Program-made: the position numbers and the translations under genes
Source: Candidatus Giovannonibacteria bacterium RIFCSPLOWO2_02_FULL_45_28
Lineage (GTDB): Bacteria > Patescibacteriota > Minisyncoccia > UBA11713 > 2-01-FULL-45-33
Reading direction: 5' to 3'
Length of the DNA: 48,840 bases
Assembly: GCA_001780725.1 (NCBI GenBank)
Contig: MFIM01000027.1
Location: forward strand, 1-48,840
Part shown: piece after piece, positions 26,295-34,856 of the stretch
How the letters are laid out: each line of letters begins with the position of its first letter
How positions within the stretch are numbered: the first letter of the stretch is position 1
Notes under the pieces: model-generated
The model's input: only the letters and a program-made list of their open reading frames with translations
Told to the model about the DNA's origin: nothing
Databases searched by the model: none

Positions 26295-27954
26295 AGAAAT
26301 AGAAATTGACGAAATTTTTCTTGATCATATGAATGCGCCGGGTTTTCATAAAGAAAACATGGAAGGAATGATTGAAAATCCGATAAAGCGCAGGGTTTTT
26401 TGGGCGTTGGGCTGTTTTTTGTTTTCTGCATTGGCATTATTTGCCTTTCGGGTCGGATTTTTGCAGATCATGCAAGGAAAAGTATTTTATGAAAGATCGG
26501 AAAAAAACTATCTGCGCGTGGTAAGCTTGATACCGAAGCGCGGGATTATTTATGACCGCGACGGAAATGTTCTGGCTTATAACGAATACGAAGACGGCAA
26601 AATATTAAGAAAATATCCTTCGGAAAATTTTTTGCACGTTTTGGGTTACTTAAATTCATCGCCCAGCGCAAGCGACGGCAACATTTTAACAGGCGCGGAT
26701 GGCCTGGAAGCCGCTTACGAAGATATCTTAAAAGGGGTTTTAGCAAAAAAAATTGAAGAAGTGGATGCCAATGGCAGTATAATAAGCTCCGGCGCGCTGG
26801 AAAACGGCGAGCCCGGGCAAAGTCTTTTAACCAGCTTATCGCGCGATTTAGAAAATAAATTGGGAAGCGCAATTTCGGCTACTATGCTGGAACGCGGATT
26901 TACGGGCGGAGCCGGAGTTTTTATAGATGTCAGGAGCGGCGAGATTCTTGCGCTGGTCAGTTTCCCGGAATTTGACCCTAATTTGCTGAACGAGCTTGCT
27001 GGAAAATTACTGCGTGATGAGCGTAAACCGTTTTTAAACCGCGCTATTTCCGGCCTTTATCCGCCGGGGTCAATTGTAAAACCGGCATTGGCCGCCGCAG
27101 CTTTAGCTGAACATATTATCACTCCTGATAAAAAGATTTTAAGCGCCGGCAGTATAGCATTGCCTAATCCATACGACGCCAATCGGCCGAACATTTTTCC
27201 TGATTGGAAAGCTCACGGCTGGGTTGATATGCGGCAAGCATTGGCCGTCTCCAGCGACGTTTATTTTTATGAAATCGGCGGCGGCTATCAAGACCAGCAG
27301 GGTTTGGGCGCCTGGAATATCAAAAAATACTTATCATTGTTCGGATTAGGAGAACGTGCCGGAATAGATTTGCCTGGAGAAAATGCTGGGCACCTGCCGG
27401 ATCCTTCCGAAAAACAAGACGGCAGAGACTGGACTATCGGCGATACCTATCATATTTCAATCGGCCAAGGCAATATGGTTGTTACGCCAATTCAAATGGC
27501 TGTATATGCCGCTACCATTGCGTCCGGCGGAGTTATGCCTTATCCTCATTTAGTACGCGCTTTGATTGACCAGGACAAAAAACCCACGCAAGTTTTTTCA
27601 TATCCGCCAAAAAAACAAATTGAAATATCGCCGGGTGTCTTCAGCGTTGTAAAAGACGGCATGCGCGAAGCTGTAAAAAGCGGGACGGCTGCCGGGCTCG
27701 GGTGGCTTCCTTTCCCGGTAGCAGCGAAAACCGGTACGGCCGAAATCGGAGAAATAAATAAGGTTCATTCATGGTCTATCGGATTTTTTCCATATGATAA
27801 ACCGCAAGTGGCCTTCGCGATTTTAATGGAAAGTGGTCCCAGGCAAAATACCATAGGCGCCACTTTCGTGGCCTCTGAAGTGTTGCGATGGATAGCGGAT
27901 ACCGATTTCCTTAAAAAGATGCAAAATGATATACTATTAACAACTAATATTTAA
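26272..27954 (+). CDS. mrdA: penicillin-binding protein 2
   Basis: RGIIYDRDGNVLAYN; GLYPPGSIVKPALAAAAL (SxxK); AVSSDVYFYEIGGG; AAKTGTAEIGE (KTG). Confidence 0.93.
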   Translation: MRKKNNSREIEIDEIFLDHMNAPGFHKENMEGMIENPIKRRVFWALGCFLFSALALFAFRVGFLQIMQGKVFYERSEKNYLRVVSLIPKRGIIYDRDGNVLAYNEYEDGKILRKYPSENFLHVLGYLNSSPSASDGNILTGADGLEAAYEDILKGVLAKKIEEVDANGSIISSGALENGEPGQSLLTSLSRDLENKLGSAISATMLERGFTGGAGVFIDVRSGEILALVSFPEFDPNLLNELAGKLLRDERKPFLNRAISGLYPPGSIVKPALAAAALAEHIITPDKKILSAGSIALPNPYDANRPNIFPDWKAHGWVDMRQALAVSSDVYFYEIGGGYQDQQGLGAWNIKKYLSLFGLGERAGIDLPGENAGHLPDPSEKQDGRDWTIGDTYHISIGQGNMVVTPIQMAVYAATIASGGVMPYPHLVRALIDQDKKPTQVFSYPPKKQIEISPGVFSVVKDGMREAVKSGTAAGLGWLPFPVAAKTGTAEIGEINKVHSWSIGFFPYDKPQVAFAILMESGPRQNTIGATFVASEVLRWIADTDFLKKMQNDILLTTNI

Positions 27955-27957
27955 TTT

Positions 27958-28422
27958 ATGGACCAAGATTCAACATATTTTTCAAAAGAGGGACTCGCCA
28001 AATTAAAAAGCGAACTAGAACACCTCAAAACAAAGAAACGAAAAGAAATCGCAGATCGCTTGGAATACGCCAAAAGCTTAGGTGATTTATCGGAAAACTC
28101 CGAATATCAGGAAGCAAAAGAATCGCAGATATTAAATGAAGGTAAAATCGCGGAATTGGAAGATATGCTGCGAAGATCCGTGGTGGTTGAACATACTCGG
28201 GTTGATATGGTTGATATCGGGTCGCAAGTTTTAGTTAAAGATCAAAACGGCAACGAGACAAATTTTATCATTGTCGGATCAAAAGAGGCCGCTCCCGGAG
28301 AAAATAAAATCTCGCATGAATCTCCCGTCGGCAAGGCTCTTTTGGGCCATAAAAAATTTGAAAGCGTTTTGGTTAAAACGCCAAAAGGCGCAGTTGAATA
28401 TAAAATTTTAGACATAAAATGA
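27958..28422 (+). CDS. greA: transcription elongation factor GreA
   Basis: YFSKEGLAKLKSELEHLKTKKRKEIADRLEYAKSLGDLSENSEYQEAKE. Confidence 0.96.
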   Translation: MDQDSTYFSKEGLAKLKSELEHLKTKKRKEIADRLEYAKSLGDLSENSEYQEAKESQILNEGKIAELEDMLRRSVVVEHTRVDMVDIGSQVLVKDQNGNETNFIIVGSKEAAPGENKISHESPVGKALLGHKKFESVLVKTPKGAVEYKILDIK

Positions 28423-29873
28423 TACGGGACTGGCGCGTTAAAAAACTTGAAATTTTACGCAAAGCTGGCATTAATCCTTATCCGGCTGGCCCCGCCTTTT
28501 CTGTTTCACCGATTCAGGAAATCAGAAAAAATTTTAGAAAGCATTTAAACTCAAAAAAAAACATCGGTTTGGCTGGCAGAATAATGGCCAAGCGCGAACA
28601 TGGCGGGTCTATATTTATGGATATTTTCGACGGTTCTGGGAAATTGCAGATTTTTTTTGCAAAAGATAAAATTGGCGAACCCCCCTTTTCTTTATTGGCG
28701 GAAACCATTGATATTGGCGATTTCGTCGCCGTACAGGGCTGCGCTTTTTATACTAAAAAAAGTGAGCCGACAATTGAAGCCCGTAAATGGGAAGTGTTGG
28801 TTAAATCATTATTGCCTTTACCGGAAAAATGGCACGGACTTCAAGACGTAGAAGAGCGTTTTCGCAAGCGTTATTTGGATATATTGATGAATCCTCTGGT
28901 GCGCGATAGATTTTTGTTGCGTTCGCGCTTGATTGCCGAGATGAGAAATATTTTAGATGAGGCCGGATACATGGAAACGGAAACGCCGATTTTGCAGCCT
29001 ATTTACGGCGGGGCTTTGGCGGAACCCTTCAAAACGCACCATCGCATGCTGGATATGGATATGTATTTGCGCATAGCTCCGGAACTTTACTTAAAAAGGC
29101 TTTTGGCTGCCGGTTTTAATAAAGTGTACGAAATCGGCAAAAATTTTAGAAACGAGGGATTGGACGCTACTCATAATCCGGAATTCACCACGATTGAACT
29201 CTACGAAGCTTATCGGGACGCGGAATATCTTAGAAATTTTATCGCGCAAATTTTAGAAGCGCTTATTAAAAAATTGCTCGGAAAAACTGTTTTTAAATTC
29301 GGTGAAGAGACTATAAAATTCACAAAAAAAATACCAACAATAAAATTTTGGCATGTTTTGGAAAGATATGCTCTTTTGCCCGGCGCAGAAAAATTAAACC
29401 GCGACGATTTGTCGCTTAGAGCCAAGCAATTCGGAATAACCCCGGAAAGCTGGGAGACAAAAGAGAAAATTGCAGATGAACTTTTTAAAAAAATTTGCAG
29501 GCCAAAAATGATTCAGCCTGTTTATGTAGTGGACTATCCGGTAGAAATGTCGCCATTAGCAAAAAACATTAGCGGAAATAGCGGTATCGTTGATCGCTTT
29601 CAATTAATCTTGGGCGGCGTTGAACTCGTAAACGGATTTTCGGAACTAAACGATCCGGAGGAGCAAAAAGCAAGGTTGGAAACGCAGGAAACTTTAAGGA
29701 AAACGGAAAACAAGGAGGCTCATCCAATGGACGAAGAATTTATTGAGATGCTGGAATACGGCATGCCTCCGGCTGCCGGCTTAGCTGTCTCAATTGACCG
29801 TCTGGCCATGCTTTTAACCGATACTCATAATGTCAAAGAAGTTATCCTCTTTCCTACAATGAAACCTCGCTAA
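28419..29873 (+). CDS. lysS: lysyl-tRNA synthetase (class II)
   Basis: RFRKRYLDILMNP; METETPILQPIYGGALAEPFKTHH; FRNEGLDATHNPEFTTIELYEAY. Confidence 0.96.
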   Translation: MIRDWRVKKLEILRKAGINPYPAGPAFSVSPIQEIRKNFRKHLNSKKNIGLAGRIMAKREHGGSIFMDIFDGSGKLQIFFAKDKIGEPPFSLLAETIDIGDFVAVQGCAFYTKKSEPTIEARKWEVLVKSLLPLPEKWHGLQDVEERFRKRYLDILMNPLVRDRFLLRSRLIAEMRNILDEAGYMETETPILQPIYGGALAEPFKTHHRMLDMDMYLRIAPELYLKRLLAAGFNKVYEIGKNFRNEGLDATHNPEFTTIELYEAYRDAEYLRNFIAQILEALIKKLLGKTVFKFGEETIKFTKKIPTIKFWHVLERYALLPGAEKLNRDDLSLRAKQFGITPESWETKEKIADELFKKICRPKMIQPVYVVDYPVEMSPLAKNISGNSGIVDRFQLILGGVELVNGFSELNDPEEQKARLETQETLRKTENKEAHPMDEEFIEMLEYGMPPAAGLAVSIDRLAMLLTDTHNVKEVILFPTMKPR

Positions 29874-29910
29874 GTGAATAAGCTGTGAATAAATAAGCCT
29901 GTTTAGCTTT

Positions 29911-29942
29911 ATCCCGCACATTTTAGTAAAAATGTGCGGGAT
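29911..29942 (+). terminator. hairpin/terminator after lysS
   Basis: ATCCCGCACATTTT-AGTA-AAAATGTGCGGGAT, perfect 14-bp stem, followed by TTGCATTT. Confidence 0.7.
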
Positions 29943-29959
29943 TTGCATTTACTCGTTAA

Positions 29960-30019
29960 GTGGATTAAAATGGAAGTAAGGTGGGAAAAGGTGGATAAAT
30001 CTGTGGATAATGTGGATAA
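29960..30019 (+). promoter_or_regulatory. Phased TGG(A/G) box array upstream of mraZ; contains two exact TTATCCACA (minus-strand) motifs
   Basis: TGG at 29961, 29971, 29982, 29992, 30004, 30013; TGTGGATAA at 30002-30010 and 30011-30019. Confidence 0.7.
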
Positions 30020-30029
30020 CTTTTAAACT

Positions 30030-30452
30030 ATGTTAATCGGCGAATATTTACATACGATAGACCAAAAAAACCGCCTTTCGGTACCTTCAAAATTTCGCAA
30101 AGATCTGGGAGAGATTGTCGTACTGACCAGAGGACTGGATAAATGTCTGTTTTTGTACACATTGGTTGAGTGGCAAATACTGGCCGAGCGGCTAGCCAAA
30201 TTGCCGTGGGGCAAAGCGGAACATAGAAGTTTTGTGCGCGCAATGATCGCCGGAGCAACCGATTTGGAAATTGATTCTTTGGGAAGAATACTTTTGCCGG
30301 ATTATCTTAAGGTTTATGCCAGACTGGATGGCGCAGCGCAAATTGTCGGCCTTTATAATCGGGTGGAAATATGGAATCCGGGATTGTGGGTAAAATATAG
30401 CGAAGAAAACCGGGAAAATATTGAAGCGGTAGCGGAAAACATAGATATATGA
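30030..30452 (+). CDS. mraZ: transcriptional regulator MraZ
   Basis: MLIGEYLHTIDQKNRLSVPSKFRKDLG; DSLGRILLPDYLKVYARLD; upstream of rsmH. Confidence 0.94.
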   Translation: MLIGEYLHTIDQKNRLSVPSKFRKDLGEIVVLTRGLDKCLFLYTLVEWQILAERLAKLPWGKAEHRSFVRAMIAGATDLEIDSLGRILLPDYLKVYARLDGAAQIVGLYNRVEIWNPGLWVKYSEENRENIEAVAENIDI

Positions 30453-31297
30453 TACACGAGCCGGTTTTATTAAAAGAGATAATCGCACTTTTAAATCTTA
30501 AAGAGGGAGATAACGCAATAGACGCAACTTTAGACGGCGGGGGACACGCTAAAGCCATGTTTGAGAGCATCAAACCGTCCGGAAAAATTCTCGGCATTGA
30601 TCAGGATTCGGAAATGGTAAAAAAAATGAACAGTATAAAAAATCTAGTCGCTGTGACCGGAAATTTCAGAGATATTGGAGAAATCGCGTCGCGCAACAAT
30701 TTTAAAAACCCGAAAGCCATACTCTTTGACCTTGGTTTGTCGCGGTGGCATCTGGAAAAAAGCGGAAGGGGATTTTCTTTCCAGAAACCAGATGAGCCGA
30801 TTTTGATGCAATTTGATGCCGGATCTCAAAAAAACGCCGCTATCATTCTTAATGCTTATCCGGAAACGGAACTTGCAGAAATTTTTAAAAAATTCGGTGA
30901 AGTCCGCGCGCCGCATCAAATTGCAGAAAAAATAGTTTTTGCAAGAAAAAGAAAACGCATTTATTCGGTAGGGGATTTACTCGCAATTTTAGGCATTAAA
31001 AATAAAAAAAGTTTGGCGAAAATATTTCAAGCACTGCGCATTGCGGTAAATGACGAACTGGCGGCGCTTGAGGAGGCGATTCAAGGAGGCTTCAGAATAC
31101 TTGTTCCGGGCGGCAAACTTGCAGTGATATCATATCACTCTTTGGAAGACAGAGTTGTAAAAAACTTTTTTAAAAGCGAAGTTGCGAAGGGAAACGCAGA
31201 AAATATTTTAAAAAAACCGCTAGCCCCTGCGCTAGAAGAGATTTCAAAAAACCCCAGCGCAAGAAGCGCAAAATTAAGAGTTTTACAAAAAATATGA
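30449..31297 (+). CDS. rsmH: 16S rRNA (cytosine-N4)-methyltransferase RsmH
   Basis: HEPVLLKEIIALLNLKEGDNAIDATLDGGGHA; ILFDLGLSRWHL; ISYHSLEDRVVKNFF. Confidence 0.95.
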   Translation: MIHEPVLLKEIIALLNLKEGDNAIDATLDGGGHAKAMFESIKPSGKILGIDQDSEMVKKMNSIKNLVAVTGNFRDIGEIASRNNFKNPKAILFDLGLSRWHLEKSGRGFSFQKPDEPILMQFDAGSQKNAAIILNAYPETELAEIFKKFGEVRAPHQIAEKIVFARKRKRIYSVGDLLAILGIKNKKSLAKIFQALRIAVNDELAALEEAIQGGFRILVPGGKLAVISYHSLEDRVVKNFFKSEVAKGNAENILKKPLAPALEEISKNPSARSAKLRVLQKI

Positions 31298-31644
31298 TTT
31301 TTTATTTACAATACAAAAATAATTTAACATTGCCGATTGTGGCGGCGTTGGAAGACCTGCCGTTAAAAAGGAAGGTGGGTATTTTGAAAAGCCTTGTTTT
31401 TGCCGTGATTGCGTTTATGACAGTGTACATTTATCTAGTCGGATTGGTGGTGGCGCAAAACTCTACTCGGGAAAATTTAAACCAAACATTGGAAAAAATA
31501 TTGATTTTAACAAGCCATACGGAAAATGCTCTTATTAAAGAAAATACGGAAAAGGGTATGGAATATTTTATAGCTGCCGGATACGAAAAGCCAAAAAAGC
31601 TTGAGATGATAGAAAAGATCAGCAATGTCGCCGCGAATTACTAG
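31294..31644 (+). CDS. FtsL-like small division membrane protein
   Basis: single TM plus helical region between rsmH and ftsI. Confidence 0.55.
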   Translation: MIFYLQYKNNLTLPIVAALEDLPLKRKVGILKSLVFAVIAFMTVYIYLVGLVVAQNSTRENLNQTLEKILILTSHTENALIKENTEKGMEYFIAAGYEKPKKLEMIEKISNVAANY

Positions 31645-33301
31645 CATCATATTTTGCTTCGTTTTGCTCATTTCAATAGCAGCATCGCGACTCTTTTTTC
31701 TTCAAGTAATAAAACACCAAACTTATTTTGACGCAGCGCAAAAACAGCAAAATTTCAGCAGCATGCTGGCTCCTAAAAGAGGTGATATATTTTTTAAAAC
31801 CAAAGACGGGGAGCCTTATCGCGCTGCGGAAACTAAAATAGGCGCGCTTTTATACTTAAACACCAAGCTTCTGCAAAATCCAGGAGATACATATAATAAA
31901 TTGAATGCCATTACATCAATAGACCGTGATTTATTTGATCAAATTATTAACAAAAACAATGATCCGTATGAAATTTTAAAACACCGTTTACCGCAAGAAG
32001 AAGTTGAGCGCGTTCTTTCGCTTGGCTTGCCGGGCGTGGGTTTAGAAGAAGAAAGATGGAGATTTTATCCGTCGGATTTCAGGGCCAGCCATGTGCTTGG
32101 ATTTGTTTCTGCGGCTTCAGACAAGTCTGCGGGGCAATACGGCATTGAAAAATATTATGACGAAACATTGCGCGGCATTCGCGGACAGATTTTGGGCGAT
32201 AAAGACGCACGCGGCATACTTATTGCTCTTGGTAATTATTTGAAAGTAGAACCTGAAGAAGGAGAGGACGTTGTTTTGACAATTGAACCCGTATTGCAGC
32301 GTACGGCCGAAGACGAACTTGCAAAACTAATGGCAAAGTGGAACGCGCAAGGCGGGGGTATTATTATTGTTGAACCAAAAACCGGCAGCATTAAGGCATT
32401 GGCGGCCTCTCCAAATTTTAATCCGAATGAATACCAAAAAGAAAAAAATCTTGGTGTTTTTTTAAATCCGTTCACGGAAAAAATATTTGAGTTAGGATCG
32501 GTGTTCAAGCCTTTGACTATGGCTTCGGCCATTGACCAGGGAAAAGTAGGGCCGGATACAACATACATAGATACGGGATGGGTAAAAATAGGCGATCGTA
32601 TCATAAAAAATTTTGATGGCAAAGCGCATGGCGTGCGCACAATGACGGAGGTTTTGGAAGAGTCGCTAAATACCGGCGCGGTTTTTGCAATGCAGAAGCT
32701 CGGAGGCGAAGCGCTTAAGGAATATTTTTACCGCTTCGGTTTGGGGGAAAAATTGGGCATAGACTTGCCGGGGGAACTTAGGGGGGACTTAAGCAATCTG
32801 GATTCCGGCAGAGAAATAGAATTCGCAACCGCATCTTTTGGACAGGGGATTGCCGTAACTCCGTTGGAGCTTACTATGGCTCTTTCGGTTTTGGCAAACG
32901 GCGGAAAACTGATGAAACCTTTTATAAAAGACGGGAACTCGCCGCAAGTAATTAGGGATGTAATCAAGCCCGAAACCTCCGAGGCGGTTACAAAAATGCT
33001 GGTGGACGTTGTTGATATGTCGCTCGCGGGTGGGCAGGCAAAATTTCCGCACATGAGCATTGCGGCAAAAACAGGTACGGCGCAAATACCGGCTGCTTTG
33101 AGCGGCGGCGGCAAGGGATACGGCGACGAATATTTGCATTCCTTTTTCGGATATTTTCCGGCATATGATCCGAAATTTCTTATTTTTATATTTTTGGAGC
33201 GGCCGCAAGGCGTCAAATACGCATCACAGTCAATAACCGGCACTTTCAAATCACTGGTTGAATTTTTAGTTAATTATTATACAATACCACCTGACAGATG
33301 A
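31625..33301 (+). CDS. ftsI: FtsI-type penicillin-binding protein
   Basis: APKRGDIFFKTKDG; FELGSVFKPLTMASAI (SxxK); ESLNTGAVFA; AAKTGTAQIP (KTG). Confidence 0.93.
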   Translation: MSPRITSIIFCFVLLISIAASRLFFLQVIKHQTYFDAAQKQQNFSSMLAPKRGDIFFKTKDGEPYRAAETKIGALLYLNTKLLQNPGDTYNKLNAITSIDRDLFDQIINKNNDPYEILKHRLPQEEVERVLSLGLPGVGLEEERWRFYPSDFRASHVLGFVSAASDKSAGQYGIEKYYDETLRGIRGQILGDKDARGILIALGNYLKVEPEEGEDVVLTIEPVLQRTAEDELAKLMAKWNAQGGGIIIVEPKTGSIKALAASPNFNPNEYQKEKNLGVFLNPFTEKIFELGSVFKPLTMASAIDQGKVGPDTTYIDTGWVKIGDRIIKNFDGKAHGVRTMTEVLEESLNTGAVFAMQKLGGEALKEYFYRFGLGEKLGIDLPGELRGDLSNLDSGREIEFATASFGQGIAVTPLELTMALSVLANGGKLMKPFIKDGNSPQVIRDVIKPETSEAVTKMLVDVVDMSLAGGQAKFPHMSIAAKTGTAQIPAALSGGGKGYGDEYLHSFFGYFPAYDPKFLIFIFLERPQGVKYASQSITGTFKSLVEFLVNYYTIPPDR

Positions 33302-34566
33302 GAGTAATTATAAAAAATTTAATAACGCGAGTTTTGGTTTGGGAAGCTAAAATGGCTCTGCGCCGCCATGGCCCGCAAATCATCGGCATTACCGGTTCGG
33401 TTGGCAAATCTTCCGCAAAAGAAGCTGTTTTCGCTGTTTTAGAACAAAAATTCAATGTCAGAAAGGGGCTCAAAAGTTATAATAGTGAACTTGGGCTTTC
33501 GCTTGCGGTGCTAGGCCTTGAAACCAGATGGCTTAACCCGATAGGGTGGCTTAATAATATATATTTGGGATTTAAAGAAATATTTAAAGAGTTCCCAAAA
33601 ATTTTGATATTGGAAATGGGTGTGGATCGGCCAGGAGATTTGGATAAATTATTAAAAATCGCGCGTCCTGATATTGCAATTGTAACCGCCGTGGGCGAGA
33701 TACCGGTGCATGTTGAATTTTTTGCGGGTGCGGAAGAGGTTGCCAAAGAAAAGGCAAAAATATTGAAAAGTTTGCCGGCAAACGGCAAAGCAATTCTGAA
33801 TTACGACGACGAAACGGTTTGGGCAATGAAGGAAAAAACTAACGCAGAAGTTTTGGGTTTCGGTTTTGCTTCGGGCGCTGATGTAGTCGCTTCCAATTAT
33901 CAAATTTCCGAAAACGGAATTTCTTTTAAGATAGAGCATAATGGTTCAACCGTGCCGATCCGCCTCAAAAATGTTTTTGGAAAACAAGCGGTATACGCAA
34001 GCCTCGCAGCCGCAGCCGCCGGGCTTGTCCACTCAATGAATCTCATTGAAATTTCAGGGGCTTTACAAAAATACCAGCCGCCTCCCGGCAGACTGCGTTT
34101 AATACAAGGAATTAAAAATAGTTTTATTTTAGACGATTCATATAACGCATCTCCGCTTGCCGTGCACGCCGCATTGGATACATTAAAAGACTTTGCAGGA
34201 AAACGAAAAATGGTTGTATTTGGAGATATGCTGGAAATCGGGAAATTTACCATATTGGCGCACAAAGCGGTCGGAGAGAGAGTTGCTTCATTTGCTGATT
34301 ATTTTGTAACGGTTGGTCCGCGCGCGAAATTTTCGGCAGAAGAAGCTGTCTCACGCGGCATGCCGAAAGAGCGCGTAAAAAGTTTTTCTACAACCAAAGA
34401 GGCCGCGGGATATATAAAAAATATTATGCAAGAAGGCGACCTGATTTTAGTAAAAGGTTCGCAGGCAATGAGAATGGAACGAATTGTGGAAGAAATTATG
34501 GCAACTCCGGAAGATGCCCCCAAATTGCTTGCAAGACAAGATAAATTTTGGAAAGATAAGGAATAG
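33298..34566 (+). CDS. murF: UDP-N-acetylmuramoyl-tripeptide--D-Ala-D-Ala ligase
   Basis: IIGITGSVGKSSAKEAVFAVL; LILEMGVDRPGDLDKL; FILDDSYNASPLAVHAALDTL. Confidence 0.92.
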   Translation: MRVIIKNLITRVLVWEAKMALRRHGPQIIGITGSVGKSSAKEAVFAVLEQKFNVRKGLKSYNSELGLSLAVLGLETRWLNPIGWLNNIYLGFKEIFKEFPKILILEMGVDRPGDLDKLLKIARPDIAIVTAVGEIPVHVEFFAGAEEVAKEKAKILKSLPANGKAILNYDDETVWAMKEKTNAEVLGFGFASGADVVASNYQISENGISFKIEHNGSTVPIRLKNVFGKQAVYASLAAAAAGLVHSMNLIEISGALQKYQPPPGRLRLIQGIKNSFILDDSYNASPLAVHAALDTLKDFAGKRKMVVFGDMLEIGKFTILAHKAVGERVASFADYFVTVGPRAKFSAEEAVSRGMPKERVKSFSTTKEAAGYIKNIMQEGDLILVKGSQAMRMERIVEEIMATPEDAPKLLARQDKFWKDKE

Positions 34567-34571
34567 CTATT

Positions 34572-34643
34572 GGCCTCTTCGTCTATCGGCTAGGACGCAG
34601 CCCTCTCAAGGCTGAAAGATGGGTTCGACTCCCATAGGGGCCG
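34572..34643 (+). tRNA. tRNA-Glu (CTC)
   Basis: GGCCTCTTCGTCTATCGGCTAGGACGCAGCCCTCTCAAGGCTGAAAGATGGGTTCGACTCCCATAGGGGCC. Confidence 0.9.
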
Positions 34644-34685
34644 AAAATAAAATAAACTGTATCAAGGTTTTATAATGTTTTATAA

Positions 34686-34752
34686 ACCGCTTCGCGGGAA
34701 AACATCCGATGTTTGAAGCACGCCAACATCGGATGTTGAAGAGCGGAGCGGT
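34686..34752. repeat. Composite palindromic element, copy E (intergenic)
   Basis: ACCGCTTCG/CGGGAA/AACATCCGATGTT/TGAAGCACGCC/AACATCGGATGTT/GAAGAG/CGGAGCGGT. Confidence 0.85.
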
Positions 34753-34817
34753 GTTATCCACAGCTTTTTAATAAAAATTTCTTTTGTTTAATTTTTATAA
34801 ACTCTATACTTAAAAAT

Positions 34818-34856
34818 ATGGAGTTTATTCATCTTTCTTGCAAAAGCTTTCTATGA
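34818..34856 (+). CDS. candidate 12-codon leaderless leader ORF, ATGA-coupled to the giant gene
   Basis: TATACT (34805-34810)-7-ATG; MEFIHLSCKSFL*; TGA overlaps ATG 34853. Confidence 0.45.
   Translation: MEFIHLSCKSFL

Noticed and set aside
29911-29942. 14-bp hairpin after lysS considered as a member of the CDS palindrome family
   Set aside because: It has a 4-nt loop, lies intergenically after a stop codon and is followed by a T-rich tract; an ordinary terminator is simpler.
34754-34762. Single TTATCCACA considered as part of an origin of replication
   Set aside because: One isolated box, no cluster, no AT-rich unwinding region and no dnaA/dnaN nearby.
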